From: Marsupella aquatica
Taxonomy: Eukaryota; Marchantiophyta
Assembly: GCA_973895155.1 (NCBI GenBank)
Contig: OZ316893.1
Location: forward strand, 16,802,001 to 16,866,000
Direction of reading: 5' to 3'
Length of the DNA: 64,000 nt
The notes beneath the pieces are model-generated. The model did no database searches, was not told the origin of the DNA, and was given only the letters and a program-made list of their open reading frames with translations. This document shows positions 23,069 through 35,600 of the stretch, piece by piece; position 1 is the stretch's first letter, and each line of letters opens with the position of its first letter. The translations under genes were made by a program, and so were the position numbers.

Positions 23069-26000
23069 CTACAGGGTAATTGTCTGGCAGACAAGGTCCA
23101 CAACAATCTTTTGCCGCATGATGTCTATAAGTGCAGGGTCAAAGTTCAGTACGCCGCCTCCAGAAATACGCTCCATGTAGATAATGATATATACACCACA
23201 ATTGTAATCATCCCCTTGACCTGGAATGTTATCTCGGTAAATGCGTGGCCATTCTAATGGACATAACAAGGTACGACCCCGCAAGATGGAGAGGTCCGAA
23301 AGAAACTGAGCTACTTTGAACACTTCTGTGCCATCCTGTGCTTCGGGCACAAGCGGATCAAGTAAATGCAGTTGCCGCAAGGCAGTATCAACCACAACTA
23401 GTACCCAGTGTTTTGGCCGGTAGACGGGGATTAAAACGTACTCGTGCTCCCACATTTGAATGCCCCGCCAATATGCCAACGCTGCGTTGAAGTTATATTC
23501 CGGAGTTGTCATCACTTGGTAAAAATGTGTTGGCAATAACATGGCCTTGGGTTTATGAAGGGTTTGTGCTCTTCGTTCCAGTAAAGCAATGTAAGCATTG
23601 ATGACATCGCAAGTGATCCATTTTTTTGGCCTCAAGCATTTTAAATGTGCCCTCGTCAAGTGCACGTCCTCGATTGTCACTATGACCTCTTTTTGGTCCG
23701 CCTTGGGGTCCAATGCCTTCTTCACTATCGCCAAAAATTTGGATGGTTGCTGTTGTGCGGGCACTCCTTTGTTTGCAAGCCCCACCTCTTTCACTCCTGC
23801 CCGGGGAGTCAGCCCCTCATTCACTGGTTGCTCAGGTCTCTCCTGAGCTGCAATGAAGGTAAATTCATTCAAACATTACTCTTTGGAACTGGAGCTTGAT
23901 AATCTTATACTTACATGGTGAGTTTGGAGATTGTCACTTCCTACCGAGCTACTCTCATCCGATTGAGCTTCTTTTGCCCTATCATCGACAAATTTGAGAG
24001 TTTTCCTTTTTCTCTCTTTTACACAGCGAGGCACTATTTCTTCATGATAGGTATCAGCAGCGTAGCACGGAAGGGTTAACTTCACCGGCGAGAAATATGC
24101 CAAAGCTTCCTCCAACGCGAGCTTGACAAGCCGTCTGTCCTGGCTGTCCCATTCCGCTGTAGCTGACTCGGTAGTCCTGTCGGGAACTGCTACTAAGTTA
24201 TACTTAAATCCAATCAAATAATGTATTGCGCCCAAAATAGACGTAAACAAGAAGGCATCTGTCGGGGAAGGTAGTCGACATGGATCGACGGATCTCGGAG
24301 AGGCCAGCCGAGATCACTCTTCCTGAGACGGATCTCGGAGAGGCCGGCCGAGATTGACTATTCCTGAGACAAATCTTGGAGACGCCAACCGAGATGACTT
24401 CTTGAGACGGATCTCGGAGAGGCTAGCCGAGATGACTGTTCCTGAGACGGATCTCAAAGAGGCCAGCCGAGATTGACTCATCCTGAGACGGATCTCGGAG
24501 AGGCCAGCCGAGATGACTATTCGGTACATGGATCTCAGAGAGGCCAGCCGAGATTGACTCTTCCTGAGATGGATCTTGGATAGGCCAGCCAAAATTGACT
24601 CTTCCTAAGACAGATCTCGGAGAGGCCAGCCGAGATGACTATTCCTGAGACGGATCTCAGAGAGGCCAGTCGAGATTGACTCTTCCTGAGACAGATCTTG
24701 GATAGGCCAGCCAAGATCACTCTTCCTGAGACGGATCTCGGAGAGGCCAGCCGAGATGACTATTCCTGAGACGGATCTCAGAGAGGCCAGCCGAGATTGA
24801 CTCTTCCTGAGATGGATCTTGGATAGGCCAGCCAAGATCACTCTTCCTGAGACGGATCTTGGAGAGGCCAGCCGAGATGACTATTCCTGAGACGGATCTC
24901 AGAGAGGCCAACCGAGATTAACTCTTCCTGAGACGGATCTCAGAGAGGCCAGCCGAGATGACTATTCCTGAGACGGATCTCAGAAAGGCCAGCCGAGATT
25001 GACTCTTCCTGAGACGGATCTTGGATAGGCCAGCCAAGATCACTCTTCCTGAGACGGATCTTGGAGAGGCCCGCCAAGATGACTCTTCTTGAGTTGCATG
25101 TAGAGGAATGAATCTTGGCGAGGTCCGCCAACATGCATCTCAAGTTAGGACTTGCCCTCGCTTGTAGAGGAGGCTAGACACTATGAATGTCAGCGAGGTC
25201 AGCCGACATGCATACATATCAGCGAGGCCGCTGACTTGTATCCCTCTATTGTCAACCATTGCGATGAGCAAGCAAATATGAAATGAACAACGTCAAACGC
25301 CAGAAAACTTACATGTTGTTAGAAGTACTACCGGCTTTTTCTTCTTGCGCTTTTCTGGATTGGCTTTTGAACGGACCACCTCTTCCTCCTCCGGGGAGAT
25401 CACTCCAACCAGTTGTGCCAGTTGGTCTTGCGCACAAGTTCCGAAGTGAGGATAGGATTCAGTCCCAAACACCATCCGCCCACAATTTTCACCCGCCTTG
25501 AATATTGCCCCAAACTGTGCGTTGAAAGTGAGGATAGTTGCCCCAGGGTGTGTTGTATATTCAATGATACATTGGAGCGTTGCTGGCGACAATGTGCCCG
25601 CAAAAGGATCGTTAACCTGATTCTTCTTGGATGTATAGTTCGTTAGCCCATTCCTACTCTTCATATCGAGCTCTGCACTAATTGGTGCCACATCGTCCTT
25701 TGGGCATATCTCCACAGCAGATTGAAACCCCCACAGGTCTAGCTTGAGATATTCGCTCTGGATTGGCCAAACATATTCAGAGGTCAGACTTCCTCAGTTT
25801 AGGATAGTAAGTCATTGGAATAAAAAATAAATGAAGAAGTAGGTAATTGATGGGACTTACTCGCTTCCCAGTCCTACCATTGTAGGTGGGTGTGTCGTTC
25901 CAGATAAAGAAGCTTTCTTTCAACCCCCAGTTGGTATTCTCGTAAACTAATGCATCATAAATGCAAGTTGAGTGCCGAAGCGAACCACTGTGCACGATGG

Positions 26001-29000
26001 CAAACAGTCCTTCGGAATCAAGGACATCTCGAGCAAACTCCTGAACCCGGTTCAAGTCGTCCTCCCGGAACGAATTCCACAACGGGGTGGACTTAACCTC
26101 GACCATACGCGTGTCTGTTCCCATATGTATCAGAATTAAATCTGCACCAGTCTTCACTCGCTTCCCCCCTTTTCTCCAGGCATTTTGACGCAAACCTTCC
26201 CGCAATAGCTTTCTGCACCATGAGATCAATTTACTAACTACAGGGGGTTTGGTACCTTCTTTAGCCGCATCAAAAAAAGTTGTAAATAGATTTGGAGACC
26301 ACCTAAAATACATATGTCTGCTCTGGGAAGACATGGTATTGGCATAAGGACGCCTTACTCCTTCCAGCTCTGTATTATCCTCTTCTCCAAGGGCCTCTTC
26401 ATCCTCCTCATTTTCCAATGTGGGGTCAGGTTGGATGGTTGTGGGCGGAACCTCTCCAGTGCCGGGCAGGGGAGGCGACTCAGTGGGGGAAGGAAGAGGA
26501 GGAAATTCCTCGTCACGTGCTTTGCTTGGGCTCCCTTTGGGAGCTCTGGGTCGCCTAGTTTGCTTTCTTTTTAAGGCCTTTTCCTTTTGCCGTGACAGTA
26601 ATGGTGGCCGGTAAGGCACAGGAGAGATATCAGACAAGCGCCCTTCGTCTCCGGATTGTCCTTTGTCCTCTTCCTCTCGCTCCTCTTCCTCTCGCTCACC
26701 CACATCATCCTCACCTTGCTGCTCATCAGCCAATTCATCTTGTACTTCAGGAGCCTCATGCGGAGGCAAGTCAAATTCTTGCAGTGGAGCCTCGTCTGGA
26801 CCCAACTCAACTATTGGTTGTTTATCCTTGTGCCCTGGACCCTGCGAAACCCCTGGACCGTCCTCAACTGCTGCCTTTGTAGCCGGCTCTACACCCTTGC
26901 TCTTGATAGAACCAGGTTCCGTTTGGATCTCTGCATGACCTGCATAGGATGCAAATTGATGAGCTTCATGATGGCAACTGCATCTCGGCGAGCCTCACCA
27001 AGATTGGGTTCATTATATGCAAGCAACTTATTACTCAACTAATACTTCATCTCGGCGAGCCTCGCCGACATCTGGACTGGACCAGACACTTAATCTCGGA
27101 GAGCCACGCCGATATCTGGACTGGACCAGACACTTAATCTCGGAGAGCCTTGCCGACATCTAGACTGGACCGGACACTTAATCTCGGCGAGCCTCGCCAA
27201 CCCAGCCAAGGTTTTTTCCAATGCAAGCCACCACCTGATTCGAAAGGAATTGAGTAATACCTGATGGGGTCTTTGTTGGAGTGCTTATAGAATCTGACTG
27301 ACTGGCCTCGGCGGATTGTTCCTTGTCGACCTTCTTCTCGCCTCCTTCCTTTCGGGCCTTTTTCCCATCATAGGCTGGGTCCATTGGGATTATGGCCTCC
27401 AACGCTATTGCCTGGGGCATAGAGTCCGTCAATTGTCGCAGCTTGGATATATCGTAGTAATTTGTAGGCTCCTGTTGGTCCTTCAGCTTCATTGCACACT
27501 CCTTCTCAGTGTCATCGATAAAAGTATTCCAGTCACGGTATTCCATATACCGTGGGCAGTTTTGACGTTCCCAATCGCAGACTACTCTGCCATTAGGAAT
27601 TTGGCCATCACATGGATACATGCTAAGGCTCCCTTTCGGCTCCATCCAAGATGTGAGTGCCCATGGCAGCTCTTTCAATACGGATGCATTCATGTTCTCC
27701 TGATTGATTAGAAATCTTGTCACGCACCTCGTTGTTTGCTTTTTCCACAATTCTTTTAACAGGACCGTGGCCTTTCCGTCAATCCAAATTTCCCCGCCTA
27801 GTTTTAGTGATTTCTCTTGCACATAAGCTCGATAAAGCCTTTTGTATAGCTCTGCAAATTCCTCCTCTGTCCCGGAAAACTCACGGTACATCTGTCTTTG
27901 GTAGGCCTTTGCAGCAAAATCGGTCAAAATCACACAACCAACGTGGTCAATGTAACACCACATTGACCAGACTGCTAACCAGGATCTAATTGCAGCATCA
28001 CCATTGCTACGTGGATGGTGATACATACTCTTCTCCTCCTCCGTTCCAAAATGAGCTTTCAATAGCTTTACTCTGCACTCTGCAGTTACCCAAGCCCCAG
28101 CAAACAAGCGGACCCTGTCCAAGCCAACCTGTACATTCATCACACCCTGCTTGGCGTCCTTTGACAACTTGTGATACAGCTGCCGACATACCGGCATGAA
28201 CTGGTCTCCATTGGCCGGATTCACGCAGGCCGCAAGCTTGGGGAACTTGTTGTCCCAGGCCTTGCATGCAACAATAATCATTGCCTCCGTCTCCTCCTCA
28301 GTTCTCTTCACACTCCACGGGTGCCCATGAGCTGCGTCTTGTGCCATCTCCTTGGAGATAATGATTCGTCCCGCTTCAATGTTTGACCAAGACATGATGT
28401 ACACAACGGCTTCTTTTGTCATATTCTTTGAGTACCAAGTCTTCCCATGTCCTCGATTTCGGGCCTTCATGAAAGCCTCCATTGTCTCCTTTGACATGAG
28501 CGAACTGTACTCCTCCAATGGAGTGTTCAATAGCTTTGCAACCCGATCAGCGTCATTAAACCAGGACGTCTTCACGACAGTCGCACTTATCCTGAAAATG
28601 ACAAACAGTACTCATAGTGGCAATTTCAGAGAGGCTCTCCAAGATGGCACACAAGGTTTACACAAACGGGTAATCACATTTTGCAAAAAGATGCGAATGA
28701 GAGTACTTACGAGTTGAGAGCGTGCATTGCTTGCTCAACCTTCTTGAATCCGTCCTTCCCAGCGTTCAAAAGAGAGAATCTGATGCACGGATGGTATTGC
28801 AATTGATCCGAATACTCAAAAGCAACTGCGGACCAGGCTATGTATCTGTGGTTTCCATCAAAAACCCAAAACATCTTGTCCTTAAGGACTTTGAACTCCT
28901 CTGATGCATCGCACTCTTGCTCAAACTGTTCATTGAGCTGAGTCCATAGAGGGTCCCAAAATGGCTTGAAGTCTGTCATTGTCTGCGTTTCTCCAATTTC

Positions 29001-29419
29001 ATTGAACTCAGTAATGTGGAACTCGCTGAGCTTCACAACATAGCCGCTCTCTTTGAATCCTTTTTTAATTTTGCAACCGACTCATCCTGAAGATTCCTCA
29101 CTGCCTCCATTGGCATGAGCCGGCACAAGGGGATCCGGGGCGGATCCTTACTAAACTTTGTCTCATACTTGGAGACGATAGACTCCCAGGCTCCCTTCTC
29201 AGCAATATCAGCCAATTCCACCGCTCCAATAGGCTCAAATGATATCTGCTTTGGCTCAAACTTCCTCCTGGAGTCGACTGACTCCATAAGTGGACCACCC
29301 TGTGAGCGCGTCAGTCGAGACGTGACTGGCGAAGGAGACTTGGATTGTGGTTTCTTACTCCGCTGAGAAGTTTGGCTGTCGGCAGGTCCAGCTCCAGTCG
29401 AGTCTTTCCTCTTCGGCAT
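23069..29419 (-). CDS. ParB-like / amino-methyltransferase-like / Ulp1 protease multidomain protein of element A
   Basis: Six exons, all phase-consistent: 29419-28711, 28591-27261, 26939-25861, 25757-25313, 24258-23915, 23842-23069; about 1,560 residues after allowing one missing base. Residues 1-235: basic N-terminus and VFDGNHRYIAW (about 188), a ParB/sulfiredoxin-type D-G-x-H-R motif. About 237-680: unrecognised. About 680-860: acidic, Pro-rich linker. About 950-1,300: beta-class N4/N6 DNA-methylase-like order, with a strand after LDSEG, then FFIWNDTPTYNG, SEYLKLDLWG, and NDPFAGT with GRMVFGTESYPHF as SAM motif I/II. The PP of motif IV is not clear. 1,303-1,560: Ulp1 peptidase with RPKHW, LLDPL, PGQGDDYNCG (His, Asp, Gln, Cys all present). 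One-base deletion in an A-run near 29,060 breaks exon 1. The methyltransferase assignment is an inference. Confidence 0.75.
24280..25100. repeat. 40/41-bp palindromic minisatellite filling one intron
   Basis: About twenty units of the form TCTTCCTGAGACGGATCTCG then GAGAGGCCAGCCGAGATGAC. Each carries the inverted word CTCGG...CCGAG. Three units form a 121-bp higher-order repeat (for example 24,721 and 24,842). The array lies wholly inside the 1,054-bp intron 24,259-25,312 of the polyprotein gene. Degenerate units continue to about 25,240. Sequence drift between units often affects both arms (CGG to TGG with CCG to CCA), keeping pairing. Confidence 0.93.
26980..27200. repeat. Cluster of element-A palindromes in an intron
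   Basis: Five to six copies of CTCGG(C/A)GAG-C-CTCGCCGA-like words (for example CTCGGCGAGCCTCGCCGA at 27,051-27,068), spaced 40-50 bp and linked by CTGGACTGGACCAGACACTT. They fall in the predicted intron 26,940-27,260 of the polyprotein gene. Confidence 0.85.
28592..28710 (-). other. Short intron carrying one element-A palindrome
   Basis: The 119-bp first intron of the polyprotein gene contains a degenerate palindrome near 28,623-28,645 (TTTCAGAGAGGCTCTCCAAG). The orthologous intron in element B (63,844-63,936) holds B's own palindrome instead. Confidence 0.75.
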
Positions 29420-30436
29420 TTTGACCTTAGATTACATGAGAAATGAAAGAGTTATTACTCGGCAATAGCTCGACCTATAAACCTGACAAGATCTCAGTGA
29501 GCCCCGCCGAGAGAGCCAGTTTTCAAGGATACGCGGGGTCCAGCCTCTCACACATTTGATTCATCTACAAATGGATTTGACATATCAAGAAAAAGGGGGA
29601 GCCAAGAGAAAAACCTGAGAGAATCACCAACGTTCACGGCAAATCATTGTCGCAAATGCTCACAAAAACATGTTGCCTAAACGCTCACGGAGAAGCTACC
29701 ACACACTCACTGCCTCAAAACACCAACGCAATCTAGTAGACACGATAACAGGGTTGCACAGGAGAGTTTACCGTGAGTGGGACGACTGAAGAAGAGCAGG
29801 AACAACGCGGATGTGAGCGCGGAGAAGTGAGAGATTGCACAGACCAATATGCAAAGATTGAGGAAGAGCACGGATTAGAGCGCGAACGAGTAAGGGACGC
29901 AAAAGAGTGAGGCAGAGTGAGAAGGTCCGGGGATTAGTGATAAAGATGAGCGCCAAACCTAAGGTGTCACACCGTGGAAGAGTGACGAGGAAGGAACGAC
30001 ATCCACTTCAAGGAATAACGTACCGCACGTACTGCACAACACTACAATACGCAATAGATACGGAAGATCCTAACTATACTTCGATACGTACATGTTAACG
30101 GCCCAAACAAGAAAGTACACAATGGTAACGCGAGTACTGACCACCACTAGTACGAGAGAGTTTAGGGTACATTTAGGGTACAATTAGGGACTTCGGCCTA
30201 CAACTCAAATGAGTCCGAATGTAGGAGACCCTCGCCGTCATTTCATTCCGAGGCCTACTGAGACGTGTCAACATCTCGGTGCGTCAGCTAAAAGAGGAAA
30301 TGGTTGCCCACATGCATTATCATTTGGGTGGCTTAACTAAAAGAGGAAATTGGGGTTAAGAGAAGGGGTAAGAGCACAAGTCAACAAGATCAAGGAGGGT
30401 TTGTTGGAGGAGACTTAATAAAGGCGGCCAATGATG

Positions 30437-30464
30437 TTTAGGGTTTAGGGTTTAGGGTTTAGGG
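30437..30464. repeat. Interstitial telomere-type repeat (TTTAGGG)4
   Basis: Four perfect TTTAGGG units. Shorter two- or three-unit tracts recur at about 36,794, 37,086, 37,350 and 37,537 inside the repeats downstream of the transposase gene. All lie within element A. Confidence 0.95.
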
Positions 30465-30552
30465 TAAAATATGAGAAGTAGAAAAAATTCCAACACTCTA
30501 GCGAACTTCACGGTAGAAAAGTAAGCTTCTTGGGTCAAAAAGGTCGCCAGCC

Positions 30553-31150
30553 TCTCGGAGACCCTCTCTGAGATGGAGTCGTGGGCGTACTTTGGCCAGA
30601 TGACACCACTTGTGGACCCTGTTAACAGTTTCAAAGGGTTAGCTACAACATACACTGTGTCTCTCAGAGACCCTCTCCGAGATGAAATTAAGGGTATTCC
30701 GTTTCAAAGGAAGGACCCAAATTGGTTCTATCCAACATCCGATGTCAGAGACCCTCTCTGAGACGGAGTGGTGTGGCCCGAACGGCCAGACGGCAAAAAT
30801 TGTCAATTGCGTCTTGGGTGGAAAGGGAAGCGAGATTGCAACCCAATCGCTCGGAGACCCTCTCTGAGATGGAGCCGTGTGCCCCAAGTGGCCAGAGAGC
30901 AGTTCTCCCAGATCGCATATTGGGTCAGAAAGGTCGCCAAATGAGACCCAGCCTCTCGGAGACCCTCTCTGAGATGGAGTCATGGGCGTACTTTGGCCAG
31001 ATGACACCACTTGTGGACCCTGTTAACAGTTTCAAAGGGTTAGCTACAACATACACTGTGTCTCTCAGAGACCCTCTCCGAGATGAAATTAAGGGTATTC
31101 CGTTTCAAAGGAAGGACCCAAATTGGTTCTATCCCACATTCGATGTCAGA
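30553..31150. repeat. Large direct repeat, 401-bp period, with palindromic borders
   Basis: A block of about 200 bp starting CTCTCGGAGACCCTCTCTGA (30,553) recurs almost unchanged 401 bp downstream. Each part is delimited by the TCTCGGAGACCCTC(T/C)C(T/C)GAGA family of inverted words. Non-coding. Confidence 0.88.
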
Positions 31151-31369
31151 GACCCTCGCCAAAATACAAGGATGAACCCAAAAGTGCATGCAAAAACTGA
31201 CCGTATAGTACTTTTCAATGTTTTTACAATGTAATTATGTATGGATCGCGTGTCCGTACAAATCTACTATCTCAGAGAGGCTCGCCGAGTACAAAATACT
31301 GTTGCCCAAATGACCCGAGTCCATCTCAGAGACCCCCACCGAGAATAATTTAGGGTGGAAACTAAATGT

Positions 31370-32220
31370 CAGAGACCCTCGTCGAGTAGGATTCTAGGTA
31401 AAAGTCTATGAGAATCCATCTCAGAATCTTGGAGACCCCCGCCGAGAATGACTTAGGATGAAAAGTAAATGACACTCAGCGACCAAGGAAGTCCCTAATC
31501 CACCACAGAGAGGCTTGCCAGATAGCGCGACCGCATGTCAGAGACCCTCGCCGAGTAGGATTCTAGATAAAAGTCTATGAGAATCCATCTCAGAATCTCG
31601 GAGACCCCCGCCGAGAATGACTTGGGATGAAAAGTAAATGACACTCAGTGACCAAGGAAGTCCCTAATCCACCACAGAGAGGCTCGCCAGATAGCGCGAC
31701 CGCATGTCAGAGACCCTCGTCGAGTAGGATTCTAGATAAAAGTCTATGAGAATCCATCTCAGAATCTCGGAGACCCCCGCCGAGAATGACTTGGGATGAA
31801 AAGTAAATGACACTCAGCGACCAAGGAAGTCCCTAATCCACCACAGAGAGGCTCGCCAGATAGCGCGACCGCATGTCAGAGACCCTCGCCGAGTAGGATT
31901 CTAGATAAAAGTCTATGAGAATCCATCTCAGAATCTCGGAGACCCCCGCCGAGAATGACTTGGGATGAAAAGTAAATGACACTCAGCGACCAAGGAAGTC
32001 CCTAATCCACCACAGAGAGGCTCGCCAGATAGCGCGACCGCATGTCAGAGACCCTCGCCGAGTAGGATTCTAGATAAAAGTCTATGAGAATCCATCTTAG
32101 AATCTCGGAGACCCCCACGAAGAATGACTTGGGATGACCAAGGAAGTCCCTAATCCACCATAGAGAGGCTCACCAGATAGCGCGACCGCATGTCAGAGAC
32201 CCTCGCCGAGTAGGAAGTCG
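31370..32220. repeat. ~169-bp tandem array, about five copies
   Basis: Units start near CATGTCAGAGACCCTCG at about 31,534, 31,704, 31,873, 32,041 and 32,188. Each contains three element-A palindromes. The last unit carries an internal deletion. Located in the divergent promoter spacer, close upstream of the transposase gene. Confidence 0.92.
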
Positions 32221-32679
32221 GAAGGCTATTTATTCATCCTTCAAGTCAGGCATTTTTGCAGAGGGGATTATAAGCCACACGACGGAAGAAGAAATGTTTT
32301 AGGCAAGGCCGGACGGAATCTTGGAGAATATACTACATCCCCAGAGTTTGCATGTACCTTCTTGGCGGCTGCTGGCAAATATGTACCTTGTACATGTGCA
32401 GAATCTGTACCTTCTTGGCGGCCGCTAGCAAATAGGTACCTTCTTTGTGGTACAGTTGTTATATGTACGCTCCAGATTCTACGATCGTTATATGGTACGC
32501 ACGTTGTTCGGAATGGTATTCTTGGCGTAAAGTACGGGTACTTTAACGTCTGATGTACCGCCCAAGTTCTAAGCCTGAAAGTGCGGTATTATTGGCATAA
32601 AGTGGTACCAAGACTTTAACGTCTGATGTATAAAGCCGAAGGCCTGGGGACTAACATTCCCAGTGTGGATTTGGGACAC

Positions 32680-35600
32680 ATGGCTTCTCTTGTGATAATC
32701 CGATCAGTAACCGGGGATGTTGTTGTTTTTCGTCAGATTGAGGGAGACAGTGTTCGAGTCACTAAGGAGCATGAAGTAGCAAGCCGATTTGGTTTGAAGG
32801 TAGGGGATTTCATGATTTACGAGGAGAGAGAAGATGGGCTGTCCACTTCTGTTGAATCCAAAGGCGATGGAGATGAGCGAGAGTGGTATCTGAAATGTGG
32901 CGTGTCCTATACTATCTGCAAAAAGAAAGCAAGTTCATGCAATGTTAGTGAGGGTCTTGGAGATTTTGCGCACTCCCCACAGATTGATGAACCGGGTGAA
33001 TTATGGAACAATACACCGCGTCAGAAATCGTCCCAATTTTGGGAGGACATTCACCAAGTTGGTAGACCCCACTCAAATTCGTCGCCAGTGTGGCAAGATG
33101 TTGGAGAGGTAGATGAGCCAGTGAAGGAGACACCTCGACCCAGTGCAATCAATCTCAGAGGGGGTCTTCGACATGGTGAACCTTCTCGATTGAGTACACC
33201 TCGGTCAAATTCATTCCATATGTGGGAAGATGTTGGAGATGTGGATACACCAGTGAAGGAGAAACCTCGATCAAGTGCATTCAATCTCAGAGGGGGTCTT
33301 CAAGATGGTGAACCTTCTCGGACGAATACACCCGAGTCTACATCATCCCAATTTTGGGAGGATCGAGGAGCTGCTTATACTCCACCAAAGGAGACACCTC
33401 GATCAAAGGCATTCCTTCTCAGAGAGGGTCTTCGAGAAGGCAATTCAGTATGGAAGAATGAGTTCCTTGTCAGTGTTGTTCATGCCATGCTACACGGGAA
33501 AGGGACCTCTCGATGTGTACAAGCTGCTCGTAAGATTTTGAGCACAAAATTGCCGGAGAGAGTTCAACGATTACCAGAAGTGTATGATGGAGACCATGTT
33601 TTTGAGTTGCCACCTTTTACAGGTCCATACTTGAAGGGGTGTTTCTTTTTGGGCATGGAGCGAAAGAATGATTGTTACATGTGGAGCAGGTTGATTGAGA
33701 CAGGAGCAAATATCGGCCCAAAGCTAAACAACAACAGTCACGCTTACAAGATCCAAACTGTGAAGTGTTTGGGTTCTCTGCATTGTATGCATAGGGATTG
33801 TGAGAATTTTGAAGAGCGCAAAGAGCACAATTCTGCAAAGTGGACCCGAGATCGAGCAGGCACAAATGAGCTGCCTTTCCTTGTTGGATGCGACGTTCCC
33901 CCATCAAGTGTAATTTGTAGCTTCTGCAGGAGGCCTCCTAGGTGTATAGCTGGATGCCCAAGTGAGATGTACTACATCACTCCAACCAAGGACGACCTTA
34001 ATTACTGTCACAAGTCTCGTGTTGCCATGCATGTTGGAAATCACACCCATCCCGCAATGTTCACGCACAACAAAGATCAACGATCACTTGTGCGTAATCT
34101 CGTGGAGGAGGAACTGAAGAGGAGTCCTACTGCACGGCCGTCTGTGATCAAGGTCGAAGCAGTACAAAAACTTAAAGATATTTTTGAGGACCCAGTGGCT
34201 GAGATGGTCACCACTGAGGAGGCAAACGACCTTGATGAAATGTTGGCCATTCTGGGCGACGAATCTGTTTTCCGCTCGATGATCAGGAGCATCAAGAGAT
34301 ACTCTCATGTGTCGTCTGATGTAAGCATGATACTAGAGATGCGAAAGCAGACTGCATTTCCTTTTATCCAAAGTGTTTTGTTCCCAGCCCAGAACGTGGG
34401 AACAAATGAGCGGCCGCACATTTTTAAAATGAGTACAGAAGGTCCCGGGTCAGGAGTGGACCTTGTTCGAAGAATGCAGCCAGGAGGGGATCTTGAGCAT
34501 TCTTGGGTGATGTCTGATGTCATGCACCGCATACTTGACAATAGATGGTGCACTATGTCTGCACACATATATGACCATTTCTATCGAGGCTTATGCACAA
34601 TCTTTGTCTGTGAGCTAGTTTCAGAAGACAGCAATTCATTGCAAACTGCATGGAAGGTCATGAGGAGGGTATGTGAAGAACATGGGCTGAAGAATGTGCA
34701 GTTCTGTGGATTTATGGCTGATAATGCTGCTGCTGGGTGGAATGCGATCCGCAATGAATTTTGGGATGGAAAGGTAAATTCCCATAGAGAGAGGTCTGAT
34801 GCATTTCACTGGGCCCAATCAGTACAGAGAATGCAAAAGCACATTGTCCCAAGTAAGAGATTCGAGCATAAAGAATTGTTGGATTCACTTCGGCACGCCG
34901 GTAATATAGTTCTTGCCTATCGAGTTTTTGAGAAGCTGAAAACGTGGTGGAATGAGGGCAATGCGCTACCAGGAAAAGCAAAGGAGCTCACCACGTGGAT
35001 GTCTTGGTGGATTGTTCGGTTTTCTCAATGGGGAAACTTTTTGAGACTCGTAAGTGTCTTAACACTTTCCCTCCCTATGCATGATATCCGTCAACACGTC
35101 GGATCTCGGCGAAGCTCTCCGAGATACGCTCTGATACACCTATTTTGTCTGTTGCCTAGAACATAAAAAATGACCAAAATTGATATGTTTTCTGGAACAA
35201 TATTGCAGGAGATGGACAGAGAAAAGGCAGCACTCATGCCTAACCACAGCGGGGCAGAGTCGGTACACGCATCTATGCGTAAATCCTCATCTAGTACAAA
35301 GGTTGGGTTAGTACAATCTTGTACCCTGGATGCATCTCGCGCGTTGAGCCAGAATGGAGCTTTGAAGAACTACAAACTCAGTGGGAGGAAAGGACGGGGA
35401 CCGAGCTTGTTTGAACTTCGACTTTGAGATGCTACTGCCGTTGGGAATGTAGAATCTTTCTTTCCAAAATTGAACACCGCTGTAACTCAACCACACTTGC
35501 GTGAGTTCTCATCCGCGGACCCACTTAGCGGAGATGTAGAAACGGTTCCGATGAAACGCGGGAAGGCCGCTGCTGGCCATCATGTTGTAGTAGAAGATTC

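Larger units (their letters stand above)
29420..32679. promoter_or_regulatory. Divergent spacer between the two core genes of element A
   Basis: 3.26 kb between the start of the polyprotein gene (leftward) and the transposase gene (rightward), so it must hold both promoters. It contains no credible gene. It is made of element-specific palindromes, a 28-bp telomere-like tract, a ~200-bp block duplicated 401 bp apart, and a ~169-bp tandem array. Near 32,350-32,460 GTACCTTCTTGGCGGC-type words recur three times just upstream of the transposase start. I could not place a TATA box with confidence. Confidence 0.6.

Noticed and set aside
24280-25100. CRISPR-like array of regular ~40-bp repeats
   Set aside because: Units are contiguous with no unique spacers, lie in a plant intron, and show higher-order satellite structure.
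26090-26160. PD-(D/E)xK nuclease reading of the segment GADLILI...MVEVKS
   Set aside because: D...E-x-K spacing fits superficially, but the downstream order (LDSEG strand, IWNDTPTYNG, SEY, DPFAGT, GRMVFGTE) fits a beta-class amino-methyltransferase better; kept only as an alternative.
33900-34050. Calling the transposase Cys/His region a WRKY-GCM1 or FAR1 finger
   Set aside because: The H-x-H end and Cys pairs suggest that superfamily, but the spacing could not be verified by eye, so only a generic zinc-binding region is claimed.
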